Shown: positions 54,701 to 64,000 of the stretch, piece by piece
Layout of the letters: every line of letters starts with the position of its first letter
How positions within the stretch are numbered: position 1 is the stretch's first letter
The notes under the pieces: generated by a model
Seen by the model: only the letters and a program-made list of their open reading frames with translations
What the model was told of the DNA's origin: nothing
The model's database searches: none
Program-made: the position numbers and the translations under genes
Assembly (NCBI GenBank): GCA_937625935.1
Contig: OW569357.1
Location: forward strand, 186,001 to 250,000
Source of the DNA: Tetramitus jugosus
Taxonomy: Eukaryota; Heterolobosea; Eutetramitea; Acrasida; Vahlkampfiidae
DNA length: 64,000 nucleotides
Direction of reading: 5' to 3'

Positions 54701-55475
54701 ACACTCCTATCAATGATGTTTCTCTCTTTGTTCCCGTTAGACCAGATGTCTTGCTCTTCGATATGGATAGGACAAATGCTCCAGTCCAATCTCGAGCTAT
54801 AGAAACATTGACTAACTTTCGCTTCCTCTTGTGGCTTTTCTTCAGAAGATAACATTGAATCGTTGCCACTACATGCACCTCTCCTGAATTAATTCCACAA
54901 AATATTTCATATTCTACTGACAACTCTAACTCTCCTCTCTCCTTGCTAATCTGTTCGTTTGGTAGGTTCCACATTGTTGTCTTGCCGAGGAACGTACTCC
55001 TTCGGGAAGAGTCATTTGTCGACTCCCAATCATCTAGATTAGCTAACTTTTTAAATTCTAGTTTCGGTCTTTGGAGCTGTGCTTGTTCGTTTATATCAAC
55101 AGCAGAATAGCTGAAATCTCCAAAAATATCATCAATATTTTCCATCTCATTCTCTTTTGGGTTCTTCTCTTCGAACGACTTGAGATCATTTTCTCTTACT
55201 CCTGTAAGAATTGGGTCAAGAAAACTCTCTGAGAGAGAGATACTGTCTTCCTCTGTCTCTTCCAACTCATTATTGTTCGTTGCTTCTGATGAATCTTCGA
55301 ATACTGGTGCCATGATTTCCTCAAACCTTGTGTCATTTGGAAAGTATCCCTCCATTGATTGTTCCGCAACATCTCGTTCCAAGTCTCTGTTAGATCCTAA
55401 TTACAAGATTAACTCGTGTGTTTAGAAGAAATAAATAAGTTTAGAAATTATCAAAGAAGTTTTACCATTGTGCAT
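51765..55475 (-). CDS. large unknown protein (1,213 aa) with a 10-nt first exon
   Basis: The best model has exon 1 at 55475-55466 (ATGCACAATG), a 69-nt intron (GTAAAA...TTAG) and exon 2 at 55396-51765. Joined, the start reads MHNGSNRDLERDVAEQSMEG. Without the micro-exon the first Met in frame is at 55355. Unlike its neighbours it has no homopolymers and a normal amino-acid mix. The first 110 residues are acidic. Residues about 140-290 look beta-rich and could be a PH-like unit. A Cys cluster (GVFLCSVCLCGEE) lies near 570, and the last 300 residues are helical. I recognise no family or catalytic motif. It is soluble by sequence and convergent with the FAM228-like gene. Codon use looks like that of the other genes. 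Confidence 0.7.
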
Positions 55476-55550
55476 TTTTGATTCCTTTTTCGATTTCTTA
55501 TTTTACTTCCAACCGTAGACTTCAGCGGGAATCAACAAACAAAATATTTG
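55476..55550. promoter_or_regulatory. 75-bp bidirectional promoter
   Basis: Only 75 bp separate the start codons of the 1,213-aa gene (-) and the coiled-coil gene (+). Both 5' UTRs and both promoters must fit here or overlap the first exons and introns. It is T-rich at the left and A-rich at the right, with one G/C-rich spot (TTCAGCGGGA, about 55521). Confidence 0.6.
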
Positions 55551-56775
55551 ATGACAAGCACAGGAGAGCTGGAGACTCTTGGTGGAGAAGATTTAAATGA
55601 TGCAGTGTTCTATGAAGCGAATAGAATAGCAGCTAGGATCGAACGCTACAGGGCCGAAATAAAGTTGCACAAGGACAAAGAGAGAGAGCTCGAAAAACTA
55701 ATATTTATGCATGAGAAAACCATTGAGAAGCTCATACTACAATTGGAAGGTATGTAATTGAGAAGAAATTGTGAATTAAAGTCGAATGTGAAATGACCTG
55801 ACTTGAAGGCCAGAAAAGGATGATATGAAGAGTTCTTGCATCAATCAATTGGAATTAGAAGTTCAACGACTTCAGTACGAAAATGAACTGAAAACAATAG
55901 AGATGAATGAGATGAAAACCTTGCTGAATAGCAAACAAGTTGAAATAGAAGTCCAGAATAGAAAAATTGAAGCTTTCGAGAAGGAGAGGTCAAATCTCGA
56001 GAATCAAGCTGCCGAAGTGAAGAACATTTTCCGACATGTCGATATCGAACCAATATACGAGCAAGTAGTCGAATTATTTGCTCAATTCTATCCCGACGAG
56101 GAGAACATTGGAGATTTCCTTGTTCAACAACATGGAGATGCATCGTGGATGAAGGAGGATGCACTAGAACAATCTACAGTGAAGTCGTCGGGAATGGAAT
56201 TGACGCTTCCAGAGATAAGTAAATCTATCTCCTTTGCAACTACCGTCAAATCACCGTTGCGACCTACGACTCCACCTGCAACCTCTCACTCAATAAGATC
56301 TAGCTTCACTTTCCCTGGCTCCATACTCTCCAGACAGGACACACAAACTTCCTTTTTAAACGAGGGAAATCGATTCACAGAAGTTGTTGCTTCCCAGGAA
56401 GAATATTTCTCAAACATAGCAATCGAACGTACAAAAGTTAGCGTTGGTGTTCAAGCCACAGAGCCCTGGAAAGCTCCTTCAAGATCGTTGTTAAACAGTT
56501 CCAAAGATAGAACTACGCTCGATCCTTTCAGGAACCCTTCAAACTCTCCCTCAGCCACCAGTGCGCTTCTTTCACAAATTCTGGAAAGACACACCTCCAA
56601 CAAGAAGCCAATATCAAGCAAGAATCGAGTCAAGAGCAAAACAAGCCTCGGCTTCACTGAAAGAGAGGAAAAATCTTCACCTCAACGAAAGAGGCTATAT
56701 GGTACTCCACCTCAACCAATCATCAAAAACCTAAGAATGGATCTCTCTCCGATTTATCGAAACCTCTCGCCATAG
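55551..56775 (+). CDS. coiled-coil protein of unknown function (386 aa)
   Basis: Two exons, 55551-55749 and 55814-56775, with a 64-nt intron (GTATGT...CCAG), joined as QLEEKDDMKSS in frame. Residues about 20-150 form a coiled coil (IERYRAEIKLHKDKERELEK; LEVQRLQYENELKTIEM). A short conserved-looking helix-turn block follows (YEQVVELFAQFYPDEENIGD). The rest is Ser/Thr/Pro-rich and basic, with TP and SP sites and a terminal LSPIYRNLSP, which suggests phosphorylation. No enzyme or membrane motif is present. Composition and layout recall centrosomal or spindle proteins, but I cannot name a family. It shares a 75-bp promoter with the 1,213-aa gene. Confidence 0.7.
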
Positions 56776-56880
56776 TCGTTTGGTATTTTCTCCGATCTTG
56801 GTGTGAACAATTGTTGATTCTGGATTTGACACAAAACAAAATCAATTGATTGACACAAGTACAAAGACCTTTGGAGCCAA

Positions 56881-57342
56881 ATGACAGACCCTTTTGAAAT
56901 TAGAGTGGCTATTGCAAGTGATGCACCCACAATTACTCATTTTAACATTGCCATGGCCAAAGAAACTGAAAATCGAGATTTGGATCATGAAACAGTGAGC
57001 ACAGGAGTGCAGCGCGTGTTTGACAATGCACCACACTATGGTTTCTATCTGGTGACACAGGAGAAGAGTACAGGAACAATCGTAGGAAGTTTAATGATCA
57101 CATATGAGTGGTCTGATTGGAATTGCAAGCAATATTGGTACATTCAGAGTCTCTATGTGTCTCCGGACTTTCGCAGAAGAGGCATCTTCAAGTCCATGTA
57201 CAACCATTTGGTTCAAATGGCCAAAGAGCAAAACTGTGCAAGCGTACGATTGTATGTCGACAAGGACAATCAAAAGGCACAATCCACCTATGAATCACTT
57301 GAAATGATCTCTCATTACCTCATGTACGAGTATACTTTGTAA
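56881..57342 (+). CDS. GNAT-family N-acetyltransferase
   Basis: Single exon, 153 residues, the size of a stand-alone GNAT domain. Visible elements are the N-terminal strand EIRVAIASDAPTITHFN, the central strand pair GTIVGSLMITYEWSDW, the sequence IQSLYVSPDFRRRGIFKSMY with the acetyl-CoA pyrophosphate loop (RRRGIF), and the C-terminal VRLYVDKDNQKAQSTYESLE. The latter gives the Asn and Tyr typical of GNAT motif B. It transfers acetyl from acetyl-CoA to an amine, probably a small molecule or a polyamine-like compound, but the substrate cannot be read from sequence. It is cytosolic by lack of any leader. It follows the coiled-coil gene by 105 bp. Confidence 0.88.
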   Translation: MTDPFEIRVAIASDAPTITHFNIAMAKETENRDLDHETVSTGVQRVFDNAPHYGFYLVTQEKSTGTIVGSLMITYEWSDWNCKQYWYIQSLYVSPDFRRRGIFKSMYNHLVQMAKEQNCASVRLYVDKDNQKAQSTYESLEMISHYLMYEYTL

Positions 57343-57460
57343 ATCGTCATCCATATTGATGTCAAAAATTAAACTTGACGTATACCAAACATATAATGTT
57401 TCAATAGCTGCTTAATCCATCCAATCGTACAATAAACAACAACAATAGCTCCAAAATCGA

Positions 57461-58051
57461 TCATTGCATGGACGATAAAGATGGCGATGAAGAGGAGGAT
57501 GATGGTGAGACATGATGGTAGTCTTGATTGAGAGACAGACTCAAAAATTCCTTCACCAAATTCAAATCCACATTTCTCCAGTCTTCCTCTGAACTGTTCA
57601 AACGACTTTGATAATCAGAATACGTGTTGTTGTCTTCATTCACTTGTTCCTCTTCATCACAACAGTGAACATGAGTACGATAGGTGTTATTGTTGCTATA
57701 CTCTTCTTCCTCATCATTGTCTTCAAACGAAAGTAGACTGGGCTCATCATTTCTCCACAGTTGCTTATTAATAATATTCACAACAACATCATTGTCATAA
57801 GTTTCTTCTCTTTCTTCTTCCTTGTTGTCTTCTTGAGTTGAGACTTGTTCTTCTGCTTCTTCGTGCCTTAAGTGAGCCAAATCGAACATGATGGACATCG
57901 ACGACGATGACTCATGTACGTGAGGAACGATAATTGAAGTCTCTGACGATGATTCAACACCAATAACAGTAGTCGTTGTTGTTGTGATTCCTGTTGTTGT
58001 TGAATGATGAGAAATTGGAGCTGTAGGTGCAGTCGATGTGGATGATAACAT
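57461..58051 (-). CDS. acidic Ser/Thr/Glu-rich protein, unknown
   Basis: Single-exon model of 196 residues from the Met at 58051. The frame is open 40 codons further (to 58171) without an ATG, and the extra part (RNRIPLRESSDLQHEPSYEL) looks protein-like. An upstream exon is therefore possible, although I found no clean donor. The sequence is mostly Ser/Thr runs followed by acidic blocks (EEEREETYDNDVVV, NDEEEEYSNNN) and one less biased segment near the end (DWRNVDLNLVKEFLSLSLNQ). No domain is recognisable. It lies between GNAT (convergent) and the PWWP-PHD gene (upstream, same strand). Confidence 0.4.
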   Translation of the reverse strand: MLSSTSTAPTAPISHHSTTTGITTTTTTVIGVESSSETSIIVPHVHESSSSMSIMFDLAHLRHEEAEEQVSTQEDNKEEEREETYDNDVVVNIINKQLWRNDEPSLLSFEDNDEEEEYSNNNTYRTHVHCCDEEEQVNEDNNTYSDYQSRLNSSEEDWRNVDLNLVKEFLSLSLNQDYHHVSPSSSSSSPSLSSMQ

Positions 58052-58249
58052 GATGGAAAATGTGGCGAAGGTATCTGGTTGTTGCGAGAGTTCGTACGAT
58101 GGCTCGTGTTGTAAGTCAGATGATTCCCGCAATGGGATTCTATTTCGTGTTGTGAACTTTCCCAAAAACAAAGAATAATGGGCGATTTATTACTCCGAGA
58201 TATCATCTGATCTGATGCGTTCTCGAGGATGTAGAGGTAGACTCACGAC

Positions 58250-60568
58250 TCAGTAGACGTAGAAGGGAGCGCTGGTCTCTTCATAGGAATTCTCTAACAC
58301 ATCTGAGCTTCCATCCTCACTCATAAATGTGTCTTGATCATCATTCGGTGTATACACCAAAAGCTGCATCGTCGTTGGTTCCTCTGTGTCTTGTACAGGG
58401 AAAAAGTATTCAGGTGGTAATTGAAGCCACCCTTCTTCCTCAAAATCAAAGTATCGAACTTCAGAGATGACAGATGGTGATACACAAGAGTCGCCCAGTA
58501 TCGTTTGACATACACTCGAGGCAGATATTCCCTTCTTTGATGTAATAACGGGCAGTTGTTTCTTGATGAGGCGATAGTTTTCATCTGACTCACTTGTGAA
58601 CCGATAACGTATATATACAAGACAGTTTTTGTGACTGTCGAGCTCCTTTGTGGCTTGCATCTGATCCATGTACGAAAATGTTGGGATAGGAGGAGACGCA
58701 ACAAAGTGTGAGCCATATTCCTGAGAACTGATTGGCATATATTGAATCGGTCTCTGGAAGTCGGTTGGATAAGTATGTTTTCCTGAAACCGCACGACTAT
58801 AAATCTCCTGACTTAACTGGCTCAATGGTGTAATAGGAGTAGCCTCACCATCAGATTCGGTATCCTTTTCTTCTACTCTTCTAACCTTTCTTCGCTTTGG
58901 TTCATGAGGAGTCTCAACTTCATCATCAGAATAGTTCTTTCTCGATCGGACAAATCGTTGATGCGCTTTGCTTTGTCTCTTTCTCTTGTCAGCGGCTCTG
59001 CTGCCTGCTGGTTCGTTACCCTCCTTCAATAATTGTAATATTGTCTGTAATCCATCGTCATCGTTATCAATAGAAGCTCTAGATCGTCTTGTTCTTCTAC
59101 CTCGTCTACTATCGGTGGTATTCAACAACGTTTCGTTCTGGAACAGTTGAAACTCACCAAAATTTGATTTCGTCAGCTGACTCCAATAATTACGAGCAAA
59201 TATACGACGAACTGGATCAACTGGGCGTATTTCATCATCAACTGTTGAAATGTGTTGATCAATCTGGTCAATCTCGTCGAAATCATTTTGCATCACAGTA
59301 TCATAGTCGTCTCCCTCCAAAAAATTGTCAGCATCATTCAAATGATCCAATTTTTCTCTTCCCTTGCCTTTTCTATTCTTGACACGTTCTGATACACGAG
59401 GAACCTGTACTTTTACCTTCTTCTCTGCGGTTGGCTTCCTCTCGCTTGTCTTCTTTTCTTGAGAAGATTTTTCAACAACTCTTGGCTCAGTGCCCTTCTT
59501 CTCCACTTTCTCCGTCTTTTCTTGCTTCTTTTCTTGTTTCTTGTCTGGCTTCTTGTCCGATGCCTTATCGGATGAAGCTTTTTTCCTTTCATTCTTCTTT
59601 TGCTCCTCTTTTTTCGCCTTCTCTTGCTCTTGTGCAAGCTTCTTTGCTTGACATTCCATACAGAACCATTCACCATCAGGAATTGCTTCTAATGGAGGAC
59701 TAGCACATTCACAATGACAAGCATTGTTGCAACCATCACACAGAATGAGTAATCCACCTTGACGACAAACATAACACACATCCATGTCTTCCAATGGCAC
59801 TTGTTCCACAACTGGAGCTGCAATCGTTTCTATTGGAGGTGCCACCTCAACCACAGACTTATCGGAAGGTGTTCTCTTCTTTAATCTCCGTCTTGTTACA
59901 CCTGTTCTTCTTCGACTGGACTTTGGATTCTTTTCGGAACCATCATTTGGGTTTTCACTTGATTCCATTGGAGTACTTTTGTCCTCTGCTTCTTCATTGT
60001 CCCCTGCTGTTGCAGTCAATGTATCGACAGAAGTACCAGTTTCTGTAGAAATTGCATCCTTGTTATCACCATTGCTTTCACTCAACTTTTCATCAACCGA
60101 GGAGGACGATGGTAGTGATGAAGATGAGGCACCACTCTTATTTTCTTCGCCCTCATGATCACTTTTTTGTTTTTGCTGTGGATCCGAGTTCATCTGACTC
60201 AACTCTTCGAGTGCTTCTCGAATAGCTTCCAGTAGTCCACTCTCTTCCTTGGCATCTCCCTTTGCAAATTCCTTGGATTTGGATCTCATCCATTGAGCAC
60301 TTTCCTTGTTGAACAATCTTGCTTGATCCACTCGAATGGATCCCCATTTGCCACACGATTCGGGACCAAAGAATCGAACGTAAAATTTCTTGTTCGTATA
60401 ACTGTCATTTAGGATCATGGCAGGCCATGGAGCATAACCTTCGATTGTAGCCCATACGATTTGACCAGGTTGGTTTGTTTCATCTGTCAATGCCGGTGCA
60501 TGTTGCCGAAGTTGTGATTTCCGGAGAGAAACTTGGCGTTGTGAAGAATCACTTCTGTTGCTAACCAT
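58250..60568 (-). CDS. PWWP-PHD chromatin protein
   Basis: Single exon, 772 residues. The PWWP domain (about 34-105: GQIVWATIEGYAPWPAMIL, then FFGPESCGKWGSI) usually reads methylated H3K36 and DNA. The PHD finger (about 264-308) has a full Cys4-His-Cys3 set: C265, C268, C277, C280, H285, C288, C303, C306. The long charged linkers are Lys/Glu-rich with likely nuclear-localisation clusters (RRRTGVTRRRLKKR). The C-terminal 200 residues include a less biased block (QEYGSHFVASPPIPTFSYMD) without a known fold. This is a histone reader or adaptor; no catalytic SET, acetyltransferase or helicase domain is attached. A GCGC core lies 53 nt upstream of the start. Confidence 0.88.
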   Translation of the reverse strand: MVSNRSDSSQRQVSLRKSQLRQHAPALTDETNQPGQIVWATIEGYAPWPAMILNDSYTNKKFYVRFFGPESCGKWGSIRVDQARLFNKESAQWMRSKSKEFAKGDAKEESGLLEAIREALEELSQMNSDPQQKQKSDHEGEENKSGASSSSLPSSSSVDEKLSESNGDNKDAISTETGTSVDTLTATAGDNEEAEDKSTPMESSENPNDGSEKNPKSSRRRTGVTRRRLKKRTPSDKSVVEVAPPIETIAAPVVEQVPLEDMDVCYVCRQGGLLILCDGCNNACHCECASPPLEAIPDGEWFCMECQAKKLAQEQEKAKKEEQKKNERKKASSDKASDKKPDKKQEKKQEKTEKVEKKGTEPRVVEKSSQEKKTSERKPTAEKKVKVQVPRVSERVKNRKGKGREKLDHLNDADNFLEGDDYDTVMQNDFDEIDQIDQHISTVDDEIRPVDPVRRIFARNYWSQLTKSNFGEFQLFQNETLLNTTDSRRGRRTRRSRASIDNDDDGLQTILQLLKEGNEPAGSRAADKRKRQSKAHQRFVRSRKNYSDDEVETPHEPKRRKVRRVEEKDTESDGEATPITPLSQLSQEIYSRAVSGKHTYPTDFQRPIQYMPISSQEYGSHFVASPPIPTFSYMDQMQATKELDSHKNCLVYIRYRFTSESDENYRLIKKQLPVITSKKGISASSVCQTILGDSCVSPSVISEVRYFDFEEEGWLQLPPEYFFPVQDTEEPTTMQLLVYTPNDDQDTFMSEDGSSDVLENSYEETSAPFYVY

Positions 60569-61967
60569 TGTTTTTTTTTTGTTTGAGCTTTGGTGACCGA
60601 AGGAAGGAACGCTTCGTATCGCGCATTTTCCAATGAGAGGAGAGAGCGGAGAATGCCACCATGGTTGACCGTGTCTACATGAGTGATAGGTATGACAAGA
60701 TAGGTGGAGTTGTGCTCACACAATACTAGAAGAGAGGGAGACGAGATGAAGAAGGGAAATGACAGGGTGAAAGGGAATTGGAGACGAGAGGGTTGTTCGA
60801 GCACAAGAAAGGACACCTTTCACCATACTTGTGGTCATTGAACAAGTAGCCATTCATTCATCCTTAAGGACAACGGTTCAGTAGAATATGACACATCCTG
60901 AGAAGAGTTTTTTGATACGTGTTGTAAAGAGTCAGTGGAAAAGAGATGGCTATTGGGCCAATGAATAGCAAATCATGTAAATTCGATGAACAACTGCCTA
61001 CTCCTTGAACCACCATGACACTCGATCGAGAAAGTTTATGAGGTTGGAGTTCTGTTGATCTCAATTTGCTCGTCATCTGCCAGAATTTACAATGACCATA
61101 CTGTAGGTAGCCAAAGCAGATACAAACAGATTGGAATCTTGATCAGTAACTGAGAGCATCAATGGTATCGTATTCTCCAACAATCACAGGAAGGCCATGT
61201 CGAATGTTCAGCTTCACTGGAGCTTGTCAGTTGGTCGATACTGGTATTGTTTTTCTTCATCAAACAGCTCCTTGTTGGTTACGAACGACCTCTTTTCCGG
61301 AAGTCCCTTTCCACAATACTGGAACATACATTGCAACTAACGAGATATGATTCTTCAATGTCAACACAACCCAAAAAAAGAGATCTTGAGAAAGCACTAC
61401 GGCAAAGTAAGAAACATGACCAGCCAAACAAACCAAAAAAAGGAGACAATGATCTCCATCTTCAAAACTTGGACGAGATGAGATTATTCAGGTTGCACTC
61501 TTTCTGTTCTTCTTGAATCGTTAATGAATTCTGAAGAAAGTGAACAAGTAGTGCAATAACTTCAAACAGCACAGAGCTTCATTGTGGGGATCAAACGCTG
61601 GCTCGTACGATTCAGAAATATCAAGAAGGAATCGATATCAAAACCCTTGGCAATTTTCTATTCCCAAGCAGCTTATTTTATGGAGAAAATAGTTGCTCTG
61701 CTCTTGACAGGGTTGATTCAGAAGCGAGTTGGCATTGACATGAGAATTCAACCTTAAACATTACTAGGACATTAAGATAGAAACCTATGCTAAGTCCCCA
61801 ATAAAAGAATACAATAACATTTTATCAGTCTCAATTTTGTTACAACCTTCAAAAAAATACATTGTTTCTTGAATTGAATTTCGAGTTTTTTCTTGAAATG
61901 TCAATTTCACACGCGCAACAAAAAACAAACACAATCATCATCGGTACCAACAACAAATCCCAAAAAC
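60569..61967 (+). other. 1.4-kb interval with an unresolved, probably intron-containing or decayed gene
   Basis: Several plus-strand pieces read like protein but in changing frames: MVDRVYMSDR before a GTATGA donor (60661-60690); MTHPEKSFLIRVVKSQWKRD (60888-60949); LLVGYERPLFRKSLSTILEH, then LEKALRQSKKHDQPNKPKKG (61268-61490); and LARTIQKYQEGIDIKTLGNF (61587-61737). An overlapping frame reads FIVGIKRWLVRFRNIKKESI. The last two pieces could be joined by a 78-nt intron ending AAACAG at 61568. An AATAAA at 61800 suggests a transcript end. I could not build one intact frame. Either a multi-exon gene with poor splice sites or a pseudogene is possible; no family is recognised. Confidence 0.35.
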
Positions 61968-64000
61968 ATGATGGACAATCAAGTTCTGCAACAGATTTTG
62001 CTTGCTGTTGAGGTGACTCACAACCCTTCCTCAAATCCAATCGAAAGAAAAAATGCTCAAGACGTACGTTCAATTTTCATCATTCTTTTTTTTTCTTCGT
62101 TTTAAAAAAGCCATCGTTGCTGACACACCCAATACCATCATGAATATTTCTACGTTGTTACTACTAGTATCTAGAAAATTTTAAAGTTTCCAATGCCATC
62201 AACTTGGGTGCCTACGCCATTCATATGATTGCCAAGGAACACAGTGATGTTGTGCGATACTTTGGTTTCCATTTGATCGAATACATGATCAATAATCAGT
62301 GGGGCGTCTCATTGCAAGCACCTCAAAAACTCGAAGTGAAAAATGTCTTGTTAAACTATGCTGCATCAGGTACCAAGGGCGTCATGGAAGAAAAACAGTT
62401 CATAAAGACAAAGTTGTGTTCATTGATTGTGGAAGTGATGAAGAGAGAGTGGCCTCAGAATATGCCTGATATTTTGGACAAGGTGGTTCAGTTGGCATCC
62501 ATGGGTATGACTCAATCAGAGTTGTCAGTCATGGTCATCAGTACATTGGCACAAGATGTCTCTAGTGATTTCTCAAGGTATGTTGTTCTCGTGGGTCACT
62601 ATTGGAGGAGCTGGGTGATATATGTTGTGAATGGTGACTGACATGATACGCGATTGTGTGTGTGTTTTTTGTTGCTTATTGTTTGTTGACTTTGTTTAAC
62701 ACATTTCATTTTTGTTGATTATGGACACTCATTAGTGATATGGACGTGGAGCGAAAAAAGGAAGTGATTGAAGGCTTGAAAAAGTTTCTGGATCCAGTAT
62801 TTGGTTTCCTCTTTAATATGTTTGACAGTCGATACAAGGATTATACGAATGCATCGAACAATGAAGTTCGGTCGATGAATGAAAAGATTTTGAACGAGTT
62901 GTTGCAGACGAGTGTTTCGTTGATCAACGATTGGATTTCACCAAACGTCTTTTTCCAACACAATTTCATTAATATATGGTGCTATTTAATCTCAGAGAGT
63001 AATTTGAAGGAGACTGCTGCGGAATGTCTATTGCTTTTTACGAATAGAAAATGGGCAGACACTGGTATTGAAGTGAACAATATTGTGAACTTTTTGAACG
63101 TGTTCTGTACGAAATGTGTGGAAATTATGCGAAAGATTGATGATGATACAATTTTGGATGATTACACATTCCATAAGACCTTGGCGAAGATTGTCGGTGG
63201 ATTCGGCTCAACAAACATGCATTTGTTGAAGAAGGAACACTCACAATTTGCTGAAATCTTTTATGATCTCGTCTTGGAATTCACAAAGTATCCATCACAA
63301 GTGATTTGCGGAGAAGTGACACCTGTTTGGGCTGTTGCTTTCGAACCAAAGAAGGAAGAAGTGGCCATTGCGTTCACTAGTGAACCATTCTTTGATAAAT
63401 ACTATGCTCCACTATTAGAAGCATGCAGCAATAAGATGCTGCGTGAAATTGGTAACCCAGATAATGAGGCCTTTTCGGAAGCAATGATGAATCAAACATC
63501 ATCACTCGAATTCCAGGACAAGAATGAATATACTCAATACTTTGGTTCATTTAGATCAAAGTTGACCCATATTGTGAAGTCTATTGCAGATAAGAAACCT
63601 GATGATTGCCTATTGTTTGTAGCAAGAGGCATTGAGGGCGTTTTGAAGAGAAACGCTCCTGCGCCAAATGACAAACGAACACCAACAGGTCTCCTAGATA
63701 TTTCCAGTCATACATACGTCATTTGGGAAGGTGCATCGACGATGCTCGAATGGGTGATTCAAGGAATTGCATTCAACAAAATGAAACCCGATAATCAATG
63801 TTTTAAAGTGTTAGAGACATTGTTGCAAATGTTGTTGTCATTCCAGACCAAAGATCCGCTCATTCAAGCAAGATATTTGCATTCGATCCAAGTGCTCACT
63901 CCACTGTATAAATTCAATCATGCTGCATTGGATGCCACCCTGAATCATCTATTTATGCAAATGCAATTCCGTTTGGACAATGAAGTGAATATCTCCCTAT
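61968..64000 (+). CDS. XPO5: exportin-5, 5' part (3' end outside window)
   Basis: Three exons so far, 61968-62063, 62168-62577 and 62736 onward (introns of 104 and 158 nt), give about 590 residues of an expected 1,200. The family pattern is clear: VVRYFGFHLIEYMINNQWGV, FIKTKLCSLIVEVMKREWPQ, the Ser-Asp splice before MDVERKKEV, AAECLLLFTNRKW, and LLSFQTKDPLIQARYLHSIQ, which matches the XPO5 HEAT-repeat region. XPO5 is a Ran-GTP-dependent karyopherin exporting structured RNA (pre-miRNA, some tRNA) and dsRNA-binding proteins. The start at 61968 is the first ATG after the leader; a second ATG follows at once. A GCGC core lies 52 nt upstream. The frame is open to the end of the window. Confidence 0.9.

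Overview
The window looks like nuclear DNA of a heterolobosean amoeboflagellate, most likely Naegleria or a close relative. This is an inference from several things: compact AT-rich eukaryotic genes on both strands with about 100-400 bp between them; few, short GT-AG introns (about 60-230 nt, donor usually GTATGT); very long Asn, Gln, Ser and His homopolymers; and a mix of a gp63-type protease, a heterotrimeric G-protein alpha subunit, basal-body/cilium-type genes, and biosynthetic and ribosome-biogenesis genes. No bacterial, viral, transposon or CRISPR sequence is evident. I built the spliced models by hand from donor and acceptor sites and reading-frame continuity.

Layout. 1-6.2 kb (+): 3' part of HMG-CoA reductase, a coiled-coil protein, a leishmanolysin-like protease, MMADHC (cobalamin trafficking) and RPB11. 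6.5-15.9 kb (-): a C2CD3-like multi-C2 protein and a very large Asn/Ser-rich protein. 16.7-24.2 kb (+): a small secreted Cys-rich protein, a stretch with coding-like debris, and the nucleoporin NUP210. 24.3-27.9 kb (-): a G-alpha subunit and the CAF1 deadenylase. 28.5-31.1 kb (+): a UBE3A-like HECT ligase. 31.2-33.3 kb (-): an unknown protein and pantothenate synthetase. 33.7-43.6 kb (+): a GH18 glycosidase, tRNA-Thr(AGT), an OXLD1-like protein, a TSC1/hamartin-like protein, a RasGEF, and an in-frame ubiquitin-RAD51 fusion. 43.7-45.3 kb (-): an unknown protein. 45.8-51.8 kb (+): AP180/CALM, a RimK-type ATP-grasp ligase with a signal peptide, BRX1 and a FAM228-like protein. 51.8-60.6 kb: a 1,213-aa unknown (-), a coiled-coil protein (+), a GNAT acetyltransferase (+), an acidic unknown (-) and a PWWP-PHD chromatin protein (-). 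From 61.97 kb (+): exportin-5, cut by the window end.

The genes do not form an operon or a gene cluster. They are mostly housekeeping genes for nuclear pore and export, transcription, mRNA decay, ribosome assembly, membrane traffic, signalling and repair. Two of them, C2CD3-like and FAM228-like, would fit the amoeba-to-flagellate differentiation programme.

The most striking observation is the gene at 42368-43621. A near-canonical, apparently functional ubiquitin ending in Arg-Gly-Gly is fused without an intron or stop to a complete RAD51 recombinase that has no start codon of its own. Other points of interest are a GCGC-core element close upstream of nine start codons, a RimK-type ligase that appears secretory, a 10-nt first exon under a 75-bp bidirectional promoter, and two stretches of unresolved coding-like sequence.
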